Shown: piece by piece, positions 28,025 to 37,069 of the stretch
Numbering within the stretch: the stretch's first letter is position 1
Layout of the letters: each line of letters opens with the position of its first letter
Origin: Dehalococcoidia bacterium UBA2588
Lineage (GTDB): Bacteria; Chloroflexota; Dehalococcoidia; Lucifugimonadales; UBA3495
NCBI GenBank assembly: GCA_002339805.1
Contig: DDKW01000035.1
Span: 1-64,000 of the forward strand
DNA: 64,000 bases
Reading direction: 5' to 3'
Program-made: the position numbers and the translations under genes
Notes under the pieces: model-generated
What the model saw: the letters and a program-made list of their open reading frames with translations, nothing else
Database searches by the model: none
Told to the model about the DNA's origin: nothing

Positions 28025-28106
28025 ATATTAACAAATTTCCGGAGATGTTTTGAATTCAAATCATAAAAGTTAAGGATAGAAGTTACTATTGTGGATGTTT
28101 TCTATA

Positions 28107-28115
28107 TGTTATAAT
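28107..28115 (+). promoter_or_regulatory. extended -10 promoter for the nuo operon
   Basis: TGTTATAAT: a perfect TATAAT at 28110-28115 preceded by the extended TG at 28107-28108, 37 bases before the nuoA ATG and inside the 128-bp divergent gap. No good -35 hexamer is seen, as is common with extended -10 promoters. Confidence 0.55.
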
Positions 28116-28152
28116 TCCCCGTGGTTTATAACTGAAGAGAGGGGTTTAAAAG

Positions 28153-28536
28153 ATGCCTGTTGAATACTCTGTTCAATATGGAATGATAGGAATCTTGGCG
28201 GTGGTGGCTACAGCAATCCCCACGAGCTTGATACTTATTTCCTGGTCACTAGAGAAAATAGGACGACGACCCAAAAACCCTACTGATGTGAAGTCAGACC
28301 CTTATGAATGCGGCATGGAGGCTATTGGGGGTCCTTGGCACAAGTTTAATTTCAAATATTATATGTACGCCATATTATTTGTGATTTTTGATGTTGAAGT
28401 AATATTTTTATATCCTTGGGCTGTGAAATTCCTAGACTTATCTTTGTTCGCGCTCATTGAGATGTTTGTTTTTGTGGGAATCTTGTTAATAGGATTGATG
28501 TATGCCTGGAGGAAGAAAGATCTTGAATGGAGATAA
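28153..28536 (+). CDS. nuoA: NADH-quinone oxidoreductase subunit A
   Basis: 127 aa, three membrane helices. Contains the family block [22 protein letters not shown] and [14 protein letters not shown]. Part of the membrane arm near the quinone site. GAGGGG precedes the ATG. First of a run of complex I genes in the usual order; nuoB overlaps its 3' end. Confidence 0.95.
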   Translation: MPVEYSVQYGMIGILAVVATAIPTSLILISWSLEKIGRRPKNPTDVKSDPYECGMEAIGGPWHKFNFKYYMYAILFVIFDVEVIFLYPWAVKFLDLSLFALIEMFVFVGILLIGLMYAWRKKDLEWR

Positions 28537-29150
28537 ACAAAATGCTAAGTGATGATTGGCTAAAAGAAGGATTGACTCTGCCTGAGAGAACAATGGCTAC
28601 TGATATAAAAGAAGGTTTGGAAATCGAAGATTTGATAGCTAACTCGACTGAACCGATTCCAGCCGACATAGTAGAAGTACCTGAGGGATTAAAAAATAAT
28701 TTAGTGGTTACTTCTATAGATGCTCTAGTCAATTGGGGTAGAAAATCTTCTCTGTGGCCAGTTTCTTTTGGATTAGCTTGCTGCGCTTTTGAAATGATGG
28801 CTTCGGCTATGAGCAGGTTCGACTTATCCCGATTTGGTATGGAAGTGTTTAGGGCATCCCCAAGACAGGCTGATTTGTTGATAATAGCAGGCACGGTCAC
28901 TTGGAAAATGGCTCCTGCTATAAAGCGAATTTATGACCAAATGCCAGATCCAAAATGGGTTATATCCATGGGAGTATGCGCTACTAGCGGGGGTCCATAT
29001 TACGGCTCATACAGTGTGGTCCCTGGAGTTGATCACATTATTCCTGTCGATGTTTATGTCCCAGGCTGTCCCCCTAGGCCAGATGCTTTGCTATACGGGA
29101 TTATGGAATTGCATGAAAAGATTAAAAAAGATAATAACAACAAGAAATGA
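28527..29150 (+). CDS. nuoB: NADH-quinone oxidoreductase subunit B
   Basis: 207 aa. Carries the ligands of cluster N2, which hands electrons to quinone: the CC pair in [11 protein letters not shown], the Cys in VCATSGGPY and the Cys in [13 protein letters not shown]. About 50 residues longer at the N-terminus than the shortest homologues. Starts inside nuoA (10-base overlap). Confidence 0.96.
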   Translation: MEINKMLSDDWLKEGLTLPERTMATDIKEGLEIEDLIANSTEPIPADIVEVPEGLKNNLVVTSIDALVNWGRKSSLWPVSFGLACCAFEMMASAMSRFDLSRFGMEVFRASPRQADLLIIAGTVTWKMAPAIKRIYDQMPDPKWVISMGVCATSGGPYYGSYSVVPGVDHIIPVDVYVPGCPPRPDALLYGIMELHEKIKKDNNNKK

Positions 29151-29161
29151 TGAAATAGAGC

Positions 29162-29605
29162 ATGTTACTAAAAGACTTACATGGCGACACAGTTGCTAAC
29201 AGGCTTTCTGAGATAGATCCCGAGTGGGTGGAAAAGTCAGATTTCATGAACGTATGGATTAAACCTGAAAGTTTAATTGATGTGTGTAAATTTTTGATGT
29301 CCGATAAAGATTTAGTAATGGACTATTTAAATGCAATTACTGCGGTTGATTTCATAGATCATTTCGATGTGATTTATCAACTTACTTCCACGGTTACTCG
29401 GAAAAGAATTGTTGTAAGGTCAAGTCTTTATGGAAGAGAAGAGCTTTCGATAGATTCAGTAACCTCCCTATGGAGTGGCGCTAATTTACAAGAACGAGAA
29501 ATATGGGACCTGATGGGCATAACCTTTTTAGGACATCCTAATATGAAACGCTTGCTACTATGGGAAGGCTTTGAAGGGCATCCATTAAGAAAGGATTTTT
29601 TGTAG
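29162..29605 (+). CDS. nuoC: NADH-quinone oxidoreductase subunit C
   Basis: 147 aa, the 30-kDa hydrophilic subunit of the complex I connecting module. Conserved C-terminal stretch REIWDLMGITFLGHPNMKRLLLWEGFEGHPLRKDF. Separate from nuoD, unlike the E. coli nuoCD fusion. Confidence 0.93.
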   Translation: MLLKDLHGDTVANRLSEIDPEWVEKSDFMNVWIKPESLIDVCKFLMSDKDLVMDYLNAITAVDFIDHFDVIYQLTSTVTRKRIVVRSSLYGREELSIDSVTSLWSGANLQEREIWDLMGITFLGHPNMKRLLLWEGFEGHPLRKDFL

Positions 29606-29613
29606 GAACATAT

Positions 29614-30723
29614 ATGAGCATCAGAACGGAACCTATGACGATTAATATCGGCCCACAACACCCTAGCACCCATGGAGTGTTTAGGCTAAGGGTCACTTTC
29701 GATGGTGAAGATATAATCGAGGCAGAGCCTATATTAGGTTATCTACATAGGGGAACAGAAAAACTTGCAGAAGAGAGAAACTATGTACAGATAGTTACTC
29801 TAACAGATCGTCTAGATTACACTGCTTCTATGACCAATAACCAAGCGTATTGTTTGGCAGTAGAAAAACTGCTGGAAGTAGAAGCGCCGCTGCGTGCGAA
29901 ATATCTTAGGACAATGACTGCTGAACTACAGCGTATTGCTTCTCACCTTATTGCTGTAGGTTTTTTCTTGCAGGAATTAGGCACTTTCGGAGGGACTCCG
30001 TTAATGTATGCGTTTAGGGCTAGAGAACGAATCCTCGATATGTTTGAGATGTTATGTGGAGCGCGAATAACTCTGAGTTACATGCGACCAGGGGGAGTAT
30101 TTTGGGACCCTCCGTCAGAATTCTGGTCTTCTTTGGATGAATTTTTAAAAGAATTCCCCAGTGACTTGGCGGAAATGGAGGATTTGCTGCTTAATAACGA
30201 AATTCTCATGGTTCGTACACGTGAAGTCAGTCCTTTATCCGCTGAAGAAGCTATCAATAATTCCGTAAGTGGCCCGGTACTCAGAGCGAGCGGAGTTAAA
30301 ATGGATCTTCGTGTTATGGATCCATATGATGCTTACAGTATGGTTGACTTCGATGTTCCCATAGGATCCATAGGTGATAATTATGACAGATTCTGGGTAA
30401 GAATGCAGGAAGTTCGACAAAGCCTTCGAATCATAGAGCAATGCGTGGATCAAATCGAACCCGGTGATTACAGATTGGATTTGCCTAAAGTATTGAGAGC
30501 TCCAGAAGGTACCGAAAGTTATGGGAAAGTAGAAGCTCCTAAAGGAGAGTTGGGATTTTACCTATTTAGTGATGGAGGTATCTCGCCATACAGAATGAAA
30601 ATTAGATCTCCTTCTCTAATTAATCTTAGTGTTATAGATCGTCTGCTCGTAGGATGGAAATTAGCTGACATGATTGTTTCATTGGGCAGTATTGATATAA
30701 ACATGGGAGAAGTGGATAGATGA
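29614..30723 (+). CDS. nuoD: NADH-quinone oxidoreductase subunit D
   Basis: 369 aa, 49-kDa subunit forming the quinone pocket with NuoB. Has IGPQHPSTHGVFRL (quinone-binding His and the nearby loop), GYLHRGTEKLAE and the C-terminal GSIDINMGEVDR. AGGA lies upstream of the ATG. Ends in TGA overlapping the nuoH start (ATGA). Confidence 0.96.
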   Translation: MSIRTEPMTINIGPQHPSTHGVFRLRVTFDGEDIIEAEPILGYLHRGTEKLAEERNYVQIVTLTDRLDYTASMTNNQAYCLAVEKLLEVEAPLRAKYLRTMTAELQRIASHLIAVGFFLQELGTFGGTPLMYAFRARERILDMFEMLCGARITLSYMRPGGVFWDPPSEFWSSLDEFLKEFPSDLAEMEDLLLNNEILMVRTREVSPLSAEEAINNSVSGPVLRASGVKMDLRVMDPYDAYSMVDFDVPIGSIGDNYDRFWVRMQEVRQSLRIIEQCVDQIEPGDYRLDLPKVLRAPEGTESYGKVEAPKGELGFYLFSDGGISPYRMKIRSPSLINLSVIDRLLVGWKLADMIVSLGSIDINMGEVDR

Positions 30724-31940
30724 TCTGCGTACTGGAAGGTTTTTATCAAACCAATATTATTTATCGAACTATCCATGGTAGTTTATCTGGGTTAATGCCT
30801 TGCTGGTCGGCGACGATTGTGACTGGCATCATGTTTTCATTATTTTTGGTTAATATATTTTTGGTGAGCACTGCATTGATGACTTGGGGAGAACGAAGAC
30901 TCTTGGGGAGATTCCAAACTAGAGTAGGACCTAACAGATGGGGTCCGTTCGGATTACTTCAGCCGATAGCAGATCTGATATCTTTGTTATTTAAAGAGAA
31001 CCTTATCCCTAGAGGGTCTGACAAGATACTGTTCATTGTAGTGCCTATTTTGATAATGATGCCTGTAATTATGGTATTAGGGGTTATTCCATTGGCTCCT
31101 GGGGTTGCTCTGGCAGATTTGAATGTGGGTGTTTTATACATACTAGCCATTACTTCAGTTTCTTCTTTGGGAATTTTTATAGCCGGATGGTCTTCTAATA
31201 ATAGGTTTGCAATATTTGGCGCGGTGCGCGGTGTGGCAGTATTAATTAGCTATGAAGTTCCGGTAGTTATTTCACTGTTAGGAATAGTAATAATCTCAGG
31301 ATCAATGTCATTGCTGGACATCGTAGAAGCACAGGCAATCCCGTTCCTAATGGTTCAACCGATGGGATTATTGGTGTTTTTTATAGGAAGTAGTGCTGAG
31401 ATGAATCGCACTCCTTTTGATATAGCCGAAGCTGAATCAGAAATCATCGCTGGATTTCATACAGAATTCAGTGGTATAAAATTTGCGATTATTCAAGCTG
31501 CTGAATACGGAGCTATGATAGTTACATCTGCCATTATAGCGATAGTATTTTTGGGAGGTTGGTCTGGTCCACTGCCAGAATATCTAGGATGGTTTTGGAT
31601 ATTGATCAAGGTTTTGGTTTGTGTTTTTGTGTTTACTTGGGTGCGGGCAACCTTACCAAGATTGAGGATTGATCAAATCATGGCCTTTTGCTGGAAAGGA
31701 TTGTTACCAATGAGTCTTATTAACTTATTAGCGGTCGTAATAGAAACATTTATACTCAAGGGACCCAACGGTCAATTGAGTGTAGCAGACTTATGGATAA
31801 TGTGTGTCATAAACACTATAATCACCGTCTGTACAGTGATCGTTTTGAACAAATTAATATCGAATAAAGTTGATCCTTTACGTTCGGGATCAAAAATATT
31901 ATCTCAGCGAGAATTATTACTAGACGGACAGGGGGACTAG
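30720..31940 (+). CDS. nuoH: NADH-quinone oxidoreductase subunit H
   Basis: 406 aa, eight or so membrane helices, joins the quinone cavity to the proton channels. Signatures: TWGERRLLGRFQTRVGPNRWGPFGLLQPIADLISLL and MNRTPFDIAEAESEIIAGFHTEFSG. Coupled to nuoD by a 4-base overlap. Confidence 0.96.
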   Translation: MICVLEGFYQTNIIYRTIHGSLSGLMPCWSATIVTGIMFSLFLVNIFLVSTALMTWGERRLLGRFQTRVGPNRWGPFGLLQPIADLISLLFKENLIPRGSDKILFIVVPILIMMPVIMVLGVIPLAPGVALADLNVGVLYILAITSVSSLGIFIAGWSSNNRFAIFGAVRGVAVLISYEVPVVISLLGIVIISGSMSLLDIVEAQAIPFLMVQPMGLLVFFIGSSAEMNRTPFDIAEAESEIIAGFHTEFSGIKFAIIQAAEYGAMIVTSAIIAIVFLGGWSGPLPEYLGWFWILIKVLVCVFVFTWVRATLPRLRIDQIMAFCWKGLLPMSLINLLAVVIETFILKGPNGQLSVADLWIMCVINTIITVCTVIVLNKLISNKVDPLRSGSKILSQRELLLDGQGD

Positions 31941-32506
31941 TGTACGGTATAGAAATGGTTAAAGGGCTTTTAGTCACCCTGAAAAACTTCTCGAAGAAAC
32001 CAGTGACTATTCAATATCCCGAGCAACGAGTATCCCAGCACCCTAGATTTAGAGGTGAAGAATTTAGTTGGTATGAAGAACGATGTACCGGATGTGCGTC
32101 ATGTGCGAAGTATTGTCCTTTAGGTATTATAGAGATTGTTACTGATCCGAGTGACACGGCAGTGAAACAAGGCGATAAATACAAGCTCGAAAAGTTTGAT
32201 ATTCAGCTTTTCCGATGTATGTTTTGTGGATTATGCGTAGAAGCCTGTCCCTACGATGCGTTATTCATGGGCAGCGGTTTTGAAGAAGGTAAATATACAC
32301 GAAATGACATGATTATAACCATAGATGATTTGAGAAATTCCCCGAAGAATCCTTCTACGTGGTATCGCCCACAATTAGAAGCGAAAAACTATGACCCAAG
32401 AAGTGGTCAACAATTAAGTTGGAAAGAGGTCGGCAGAGAGTCTTGGAACTGGCATAAGACTGAAAAAGCAGGTATGCGAATTACCCCTGACCCAAAGCAA
32501 GACTAG
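31940..32506 (+). CDS. nuoI: NADH-quinone oxidoreductase subunit I
   Basis: 188 aa, carries two 4Fe-4S clusters (N6a, N6b): CTGCASCAKYCP and CMFCGLCVEACP. GTG start overlaps the last base of the nuoH stop, with a G-rich ribosome-binding site 4 bases upstream; an ATG five codons in is possible but lacks one. With NuoEFG absent this subunit is the likely electron entry surface. Confidence 0.94.
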   Translation: MYGIEMVKGLLVTLKNFSKKPVTIQYPEQRVSQHPRFRGEEFSWYEERCTGCASCAKYCPLGIIEIVTDPSDTAVKQGDKYKLEKFDIQLFRCMFCGLCVEACPYDALFMGSGFEEGKYTRNDMIITIDDLRNSPKNPSTWYRPQLEAKNYDPRSGQQLSWKEVGRESWNWHKTEKAGMRITPDPKQD

Positions 32507-32511
32507 GTATT

Positions 32512-33054
32512 ATGATTGAAGACTTGATATTTGGAATTTTTGCTGTTGCGGCTCTCGCATCGGCAATCGGTATGATAGCCTTAAAGGACTTGTTCAGGTC
32601 AGCTCTGTGTCTGGTGGCTGTGTTCATATCTATAGCTGGGATATACGTTATGTTGAATGCAGAATTCCTGGCTGTCGTACAAATTTTAGTTTACGTGGGA
32701 GCTATCTCCATATTAATCATATTTGCGGTCATGCTTTCTGATGATGTGAAAAGCGCTAATTTGTCTAACAAACTGCAAATTCCAGCCATGTTACTGTGCG
32801 GGTTGATTTTAGCTATTTTACTTGTGGCTGTAGTGTCGACTCAATGGAATACAATATCAGATGTAAACAGGAGTTTAGTAGATACTGTGCAGATCTATTC
32901 TGTAGATCCAGAAATAAGTGAATCTACAGAGGATTTTTCACTCGCTTCGTTGTTATTAACCGATTATGTTTTGGCTTTTGAGCTAGTATCGGTTTTATTG
33001 CTTGCAGCTCTAGTGGGAGCTTTGTCTTTAATGAGAGGTGCGGACGAACGATGA
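32512..33054 (+). CDS. nuoJ: NADH-quinone oxidoreductase subunit J
   Basis: 180 aa, five membrane helices. The conserved pattern YVMLNAEFLAVVQILVYVGAISILIIFAVML is the NuoJ helix-3 region with its pi-bulge. Ends in TGA overlapping the nuoK start. Confidence 0.94.
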   Translation: MIEDLIFGIFAVAALASAIGMIALKDLFRSALCLVAVFISIAGIYVMLNAEFLAVVQILVYVGAISILIIFAVMLSDDVKSANLSNKLQIPAMLLCGLILAILLVAVVSTQWNTISDVNRSLVDTVQIYSVDPEISESTEDFSLASLLLTDYVLAFELVSVLLLAALVGALSLMRGADER

Positions 33055-33383
33055 TGTCGCTAGAGACCATATTAGGTTTAGCTGCAATGCTATTTGTAAT
33101 AGGCATATTTGGTGTTCTGACAAAGAAAAACATCATCGCTGTGTTTATGTCACTGGAATTGATGTTCAATTCAGTTAATTTGACTTTTGTGGGATTAAGT
33201 TACTTTGTGATGCCAGTAAATTTAGTGACTGATTTGAGTACGGCTATGACGGGGCACGTTTTCGCCATATTCGTGATCGCAGTAGCTGCAGCTGAAGTCG
33301 CAGTTGGACTAGGGATAGTATTCGCTCTCTACCGAGTCAATGGATCTATTGAGCTTAGTAGTGACATAGGAAGAGCTACTTAA
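33051..33383 (+). CDS. nuoK: NADH-quinone oxidoreductase subunit K
   Basis: 110 aa, three membrane helices with the conserved intramembrane Glu residues (MSLELMFNSVNLTF and AAAEVAVGLGI). Two adjacent ATGs at 33051 and 33054 are both usable. Overlaps nuoJ. Confidence 0.94.
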   Translation: MMSLETILGLAAMLFVIGIFGVLTKKNIIAVFMSLELMFNSVNLTFVGLSYFVMPVNLVTDLSTAMTGHVFAIFVIAVAAAEVAVGLGIVFALYRVNGSIELSSDIGRAT

Positions 33384-33384
33384 T

Positions 33385-33579
33385 ATGTGGATGGAATTCA
33401 AAAAAGTGCCTAATTTGATGACTGCTGAGATATGGAAAGAAGCTATAGAAGCAGAAGGTCTCCCTGTTAAAATCTTGCCAGATGACGGGTTGTCTGAATG
33501 GTCGTATAGTAATCCGTTTACTGTGTATATCCCTAAAGGTAAAGAACACGTAGCGGACGAAATCCTGAGGAAATTATAG
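33385..33579 (+). CDS. small DUF2007-like protein inside the nuo operon
   Basis: 64 aa, soluble, with no membrane segment. The sequence (VPNLMTAEIWKEAIEAEGLPVKILPDD ... FTVYIPKGKEHVADEILRKL) has the ferredoxin-like alpha/beta pattern of DUF2007, proposed signal-transducing or regulatory proteins. It sits between nuoK and nuoL with 1- and 3-base gaps, so it is co-translated with complex I. An assembly or regulatory role is inference. Confidence 0.75.
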   Translation: MWMEFKKVPNLMTAEIWKEAIEAEGLPVKILPDDGLSEWSYSNPFTVYIPKGKEHVADEILRKL

Positions 33580-33582
33580 GAT

Positions 33583-35565
33583 ATGTCATCATTAACTATT
33601 TGGCTTGTATTCTTAGCTCCTCTAACTAGTTTCGTAATCATTTCATTGATTGTTCGGCCTTTCTTTAGTAAACATCAATGGATAAGCCCATATCTACTGA
33701 TAGCTGGGCTTTCTGTGTCTCTTGTCGTGTCTGTAATGCTATTTCTGGACACTTTGTATACAGGTGGTCCTGGATACAATAGTGCTTACCAATGGATCAA
33801 AATAAATGACGCAGCTATTATAGATTTGGGCACGTACATCGATCCAGTTAGTTCTACTATTTTATTAGTGGTCGTTGTGGTCAGCTTGTTAGTGCAGATT
33901 TATTCCATGGGTTATATGCACGGAGATATTGGCTATAGCCGATACTTTGCTACGATGGCACTATTTACTTCGTCAATGATTGGTCTGGTGATCTCATCTA
34001 ATATTGTCCAGTTATACGCTTTTTGGGAATTAGTTGGATTATCCTCCTATTTACTAATTGGATTTTGGACCGAAAGACCTGCGGCTGCAGCCGCAGCTAA
34101 AAAAGCTTTCATTATTACACGTATAGGGGACGTAGGATTCTTAATAGGCATTTTATTCTTGATTAATCATTCATTTGCTTTGCCGCTATCCGCAAATGTT
34201 AATGTGCTTCACATACCTGACATATGTTCCCTTGCAGGAACGATGTCAGCTATGATCGTTACTATTATTACTCTTGGAATTCTATCAGGAGCTATGGGTA
34301 AATCTGCTCAATTCCCTTTTCACACTTGGTTGCCTGATGCAATGGAAGGGCCCACACCTGTTAGTGCCCTAGTTCATTCTGCAACTATGGTTGCAGCAGG
34401 GGTATTCCTATTGGTTCGATTGTTTCCGTTCATAAGTGCATCTGATACGACTATGTTAATTATAGCTGGAGTAGGAGCATTTACCGCGGTCTTTGCAGCA
34501 ACAATGGGATTGGTAGTTAATGACATCAAAAGAGTACTGGCTTATTCAAGCATAAGTCAGCTTGCTTATATGTTCGCTGCTATTGGCCTTGGGGCATTTG
34601 GTCCCGCAATATTTCATTTGATTACTCATGCATTCTTTAAGGCATTATTGTTCCTATGTTCAGGTAGTGTGAATCATGCCACTCACACATTTGATATGAG
34701 AGAAATGGGGGGATTAAGAAAATATATGCCCTGGACCTATGGATTGATGCTTGTATCATCCCTGAGTCTAATAGGATTGCCCCCATTGTCAGGATTCTGG
34801 AGCAAAGATGAGATCATGTTATCGGCGTGGGAGAAAATGTTACATGGATCCGTTTTTGAGATAACAATTTTCGCGTTGTTAGCAATTGGAGTAGTACTCA
34901 CCGCTTTTTATACGTGGCGGATGATAAGTTTGACTTTCCATGGGGAATATAGAGGAAATGATGTTGGAGATGGACATGGCGATCACTCTATTCATGAATC
35001 TCCCCGGGTGATGATTGCTCCAATGGCTCTATTAGGTGTCGCCACAGTATTGGCTGGATTTTTGACAAATCCCCCAGTTAATGTGGGACCTATTCACAAG
35101 CATTGGCTGAATGATTTCATATCCTCAAGTATAGTTTTCCACCATGGGCACCACGCTGCTGAATTCAGTGTGTTAGTCGCAATATTGTCCACTGTTTTGG
35201 GATTAATCGGACTGGGAATTGCAGTATATTATTACAAGCTTAGCCAAAATGGTAAAAAAGAACCACTAGAATCAATGAAAGGATTCTATGGATTGATTTA
35301 TAACAAGTATTATTTAGATGACCTTTATGAAAACATTATCGTAAGAAATATCTTGCAGAAACGAATAGTTAACATAATTGCATTTGTAGATAAGTATGTG
35401 GTTGATGGACTTGGATTATTTTTGGGTTTTGCAGTCAAAAACGTGGGGCATGTATTAGGATTGTTTCAAAATGGGAATGTTCAATTTTATACTTTTGTCA
35501 TAAGTTTGGGTGGAGTCATAGGTTTGATCATACTCTTGATGTATACCCCTGGATTGGGAGGGTAA
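33583..35565 (+). CDS. nuoL: NADH-quinone oxidoreductase subunit L
   Basis: 660 aa antiporter-like proton-pumping subunit with about 16 membrane helices. Contains FWELVGLSSYLLIGFW (key Glu), GKSAQFPFHTWLPDAMEGPTPVSALVHSATMV and the C-terminal lateral helix region (residues about 560-600) before the last helix. Confidence 0.96.
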   Translation: MSSLTIWLVFLAPLTSFVIISLIVRPFFSKHQWISPYLLIAGLSVSLVVSVMLFLDTLYTGGPGYNSAYQWIKINDAAIIDLGTYIDPVSSTILLVVVVVSLLVQIYSMGYMHGDIGYSRYFATMALFTSSMIGLVISSNIVQLYAFWELVGLSSYLLIGFWTERPAAAAAAKKAFIITRIGDVGFLIGILFLINHSFALPLSANVNVLHIPDICSLAGTMSAMIVTIITLGILSGAMGKSAQFPFHTWLPDAMEGPTPVSALVHSATMVAAGVFLLVRLFPFISASDTTMLIIAGVGAFTAVFAATMGLVVNDIKRVLAYSSISQLAYMFAAIGLGAFGPAIFHLITHAFFKALLFLCSGSVNHATHTFDMREMGGLRKYMPWTYGLMLVSSLSLIGLPPLSGFWSKDEIMLSAWEKMLHGSVFEITIFALLAIGVVLTAFYTWRMISLTFHGEYRGNDVGDGHGDHSIHESPRVMIAPMALLGVATVLAGFLTNPPVNVGPIHKHWLNDFISSSIVFHHGHHAAEFSVLVAILSTVLGLIGLGIAVYYYKLSQNGKKEPLESMKGFYGLIYNKYYLDDLYENIIVRNILQKRIVNIIAFVDKYVVDGLGLFLGFAVKNVGHVLGLFQNGNVQFYTFVISLGGVIGLIILLMYTPGLGG

Positions 35566-35566
35566 T

Positions 35567-37066
35567 ATGATGGATTATCCTGCTATATTATCGCTGGTTA
35601 TATGGCTTCCGTTTGTAGTTGCTATAGGATTTTTGATCACGCCCGTAAAGCACGCTTATGTGAGATACATAGCTTTAGTAGTGACTGTTATAGATGCAAT
35701 TTTAGCTAGTCTGTTGTTTTTTAACATAGATAAAGAAATGCCATTAGGAGCCTTCCAATGGGTTGATAGAGTTACTTGGATTGATAGTGCGCTTCTTAAA
35801 TCTCAATATCTTGTTGGATTAGATGGTCTTAGCGCTCCTTTGGTTTTGTTGACCACAGTCTTAGGGGTATGCGCAGTGATTGCATCATGGCATATCAATA
35901 TTAGGGTAAAGGAATACTTTATTTGGCTGTTGGTTTTACAGACGGCGATATTAGGAGTATTTACGTCATTAGATCTGCTGCTGTTTTTCTTGTTTTGGGA
36001 ACTTGAATTGATACCAATGTACATGCTTATCTCGGGATGGGGCAGTGGAAGGAAAGAATATTCATCTATGAAATTCTTGATATTTACGATATTAGGAAGT
36101 GCATTTATTATCATTGGAATTTTGATGACATTTATAACTTCCGATCCTAATACACTAGATATGACTATGTTGATTTTAAACAGCGGTGGCAACCTCATAC
36201 AATTGGGATTCTACGGCGCTACATTTGTGTACTTCTGTTTCTTTATAGGTTTTGCTATAAAATTGCCGGTCTGGCCTATCCACACATGGTTGCCAGACGC
36301 ACATACAGATGCTCCCACTGCTGCTAGCGTGATATTGGCTGGAGTCATGCTGAAAATGGGAGGATATGGATTACTGAGGATAAATGTCACCATGTTTCCA
36401 TTGCAAACAGTGGCATACTCATATTTCATAATTGTATTAGGAGTCATTAGCGTACTGTATGGCGCGTTTATGACTTTAAAGCAAACCGATTTAAAAAGAT
36501 TAATAGCTTACTCGAGCGTCAGTCACATGGGCTTGGTGCTGGTGGGTATTGGATCTTTTACTTCTGCTGGACTCACAGGTGCCGGCATGCAGTTGTTTAC
36601 TCACGGAACTATTACGGGGCTTTTATTCTTATGTGTAGGTCTAGTTTATGACAAGGCTCATACGCGGAGCATACCTGATCTAGGAGGATTATTTATAAGA
36701 ATGCCTTTGGTTGCAGTTGCATTCACAATTGCAGGGTTAGCTTCTTTGGGATTGCCCGCTTTAAGTGGATTTGTGTCTGAGATACTGGTATTTACTGGAG
36801 CTTTCTCAGGATTCCCAATACTTACGATATTAGCCGTATTAGGCATAATATTAGCCGCAGGATATATATTGTGGATGCTTGAAAGAGTTTTATTCGGAGA
36901 AGTCAAACCTAAAGTTGAACACGTAACAGATGCCACTCTGATTGAAGCATTCCCCTTAGTTTTATTGGTTATTATGATTATTGCTTTGGGAGTATTCCCC
37001 GGAATTTTAATAGATGTACTAGATCAGGCTATTTTGCCTGTAGTAACTAAATTTGGAGGAGTGTAA
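35567..37066 (+). CDS. nuoM: NADH-quinone oxidoreductase subunit M
   Basis: 499 aa antiporter-like subunit. Signatures: FFLFWELELIPMYMLISGWG, IKLPVWPIHTWLPDAHTDAPTAASVILAGVMLKMGGYGLLR and LKRLIAYSSVSHMGLV. Two adjacent ATG codons start it, directly after nuoL. Confidence 0.96.
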   Translation: MMDYPAILSLVIWLPFVVAIGFLITPVKHAYVRYIALVVTVIDAILASLLFFNIDKEMPLGAFQWVDRVTWIDSALLKSQYLVGLDGLSAPLVLLTTVLGVCAVIASWHINIRVKEYFIWLLVLQTAILGVFTSLDLLLFFLFWELELIPMYMLISGWGSGRKEYSSMKFLIFTILGSAFIIIGILMTFITSDPNTLDMTMLILNSGGNLIQLGFYGATFVYFCFFIGFAIKLPVWPIHTWLPDAHTDAPTAASVILAGVMLKMGGYGLLRINVTMFPLQTVAYSYFIIVLGVISVLYGAFMTLKQTDLKRLIAYSSVSHMGLVLVGIGSFTSAGLTGAGMQLFTHGTITGLLFLCVGLVYDKAHTRSIPDLGGLFIRMPLVAVAFTIAGLASLGLPALSGFVSEILVFTGAFSGFPILTILAVLGIILAAGYILWMLERVLFGEVKPKVEHVTDATLIEAFPLVLLVIMIIALGVFPGILIDVLDQAILPVVTKFGGV

Positions 37067-37069
37067 TTA

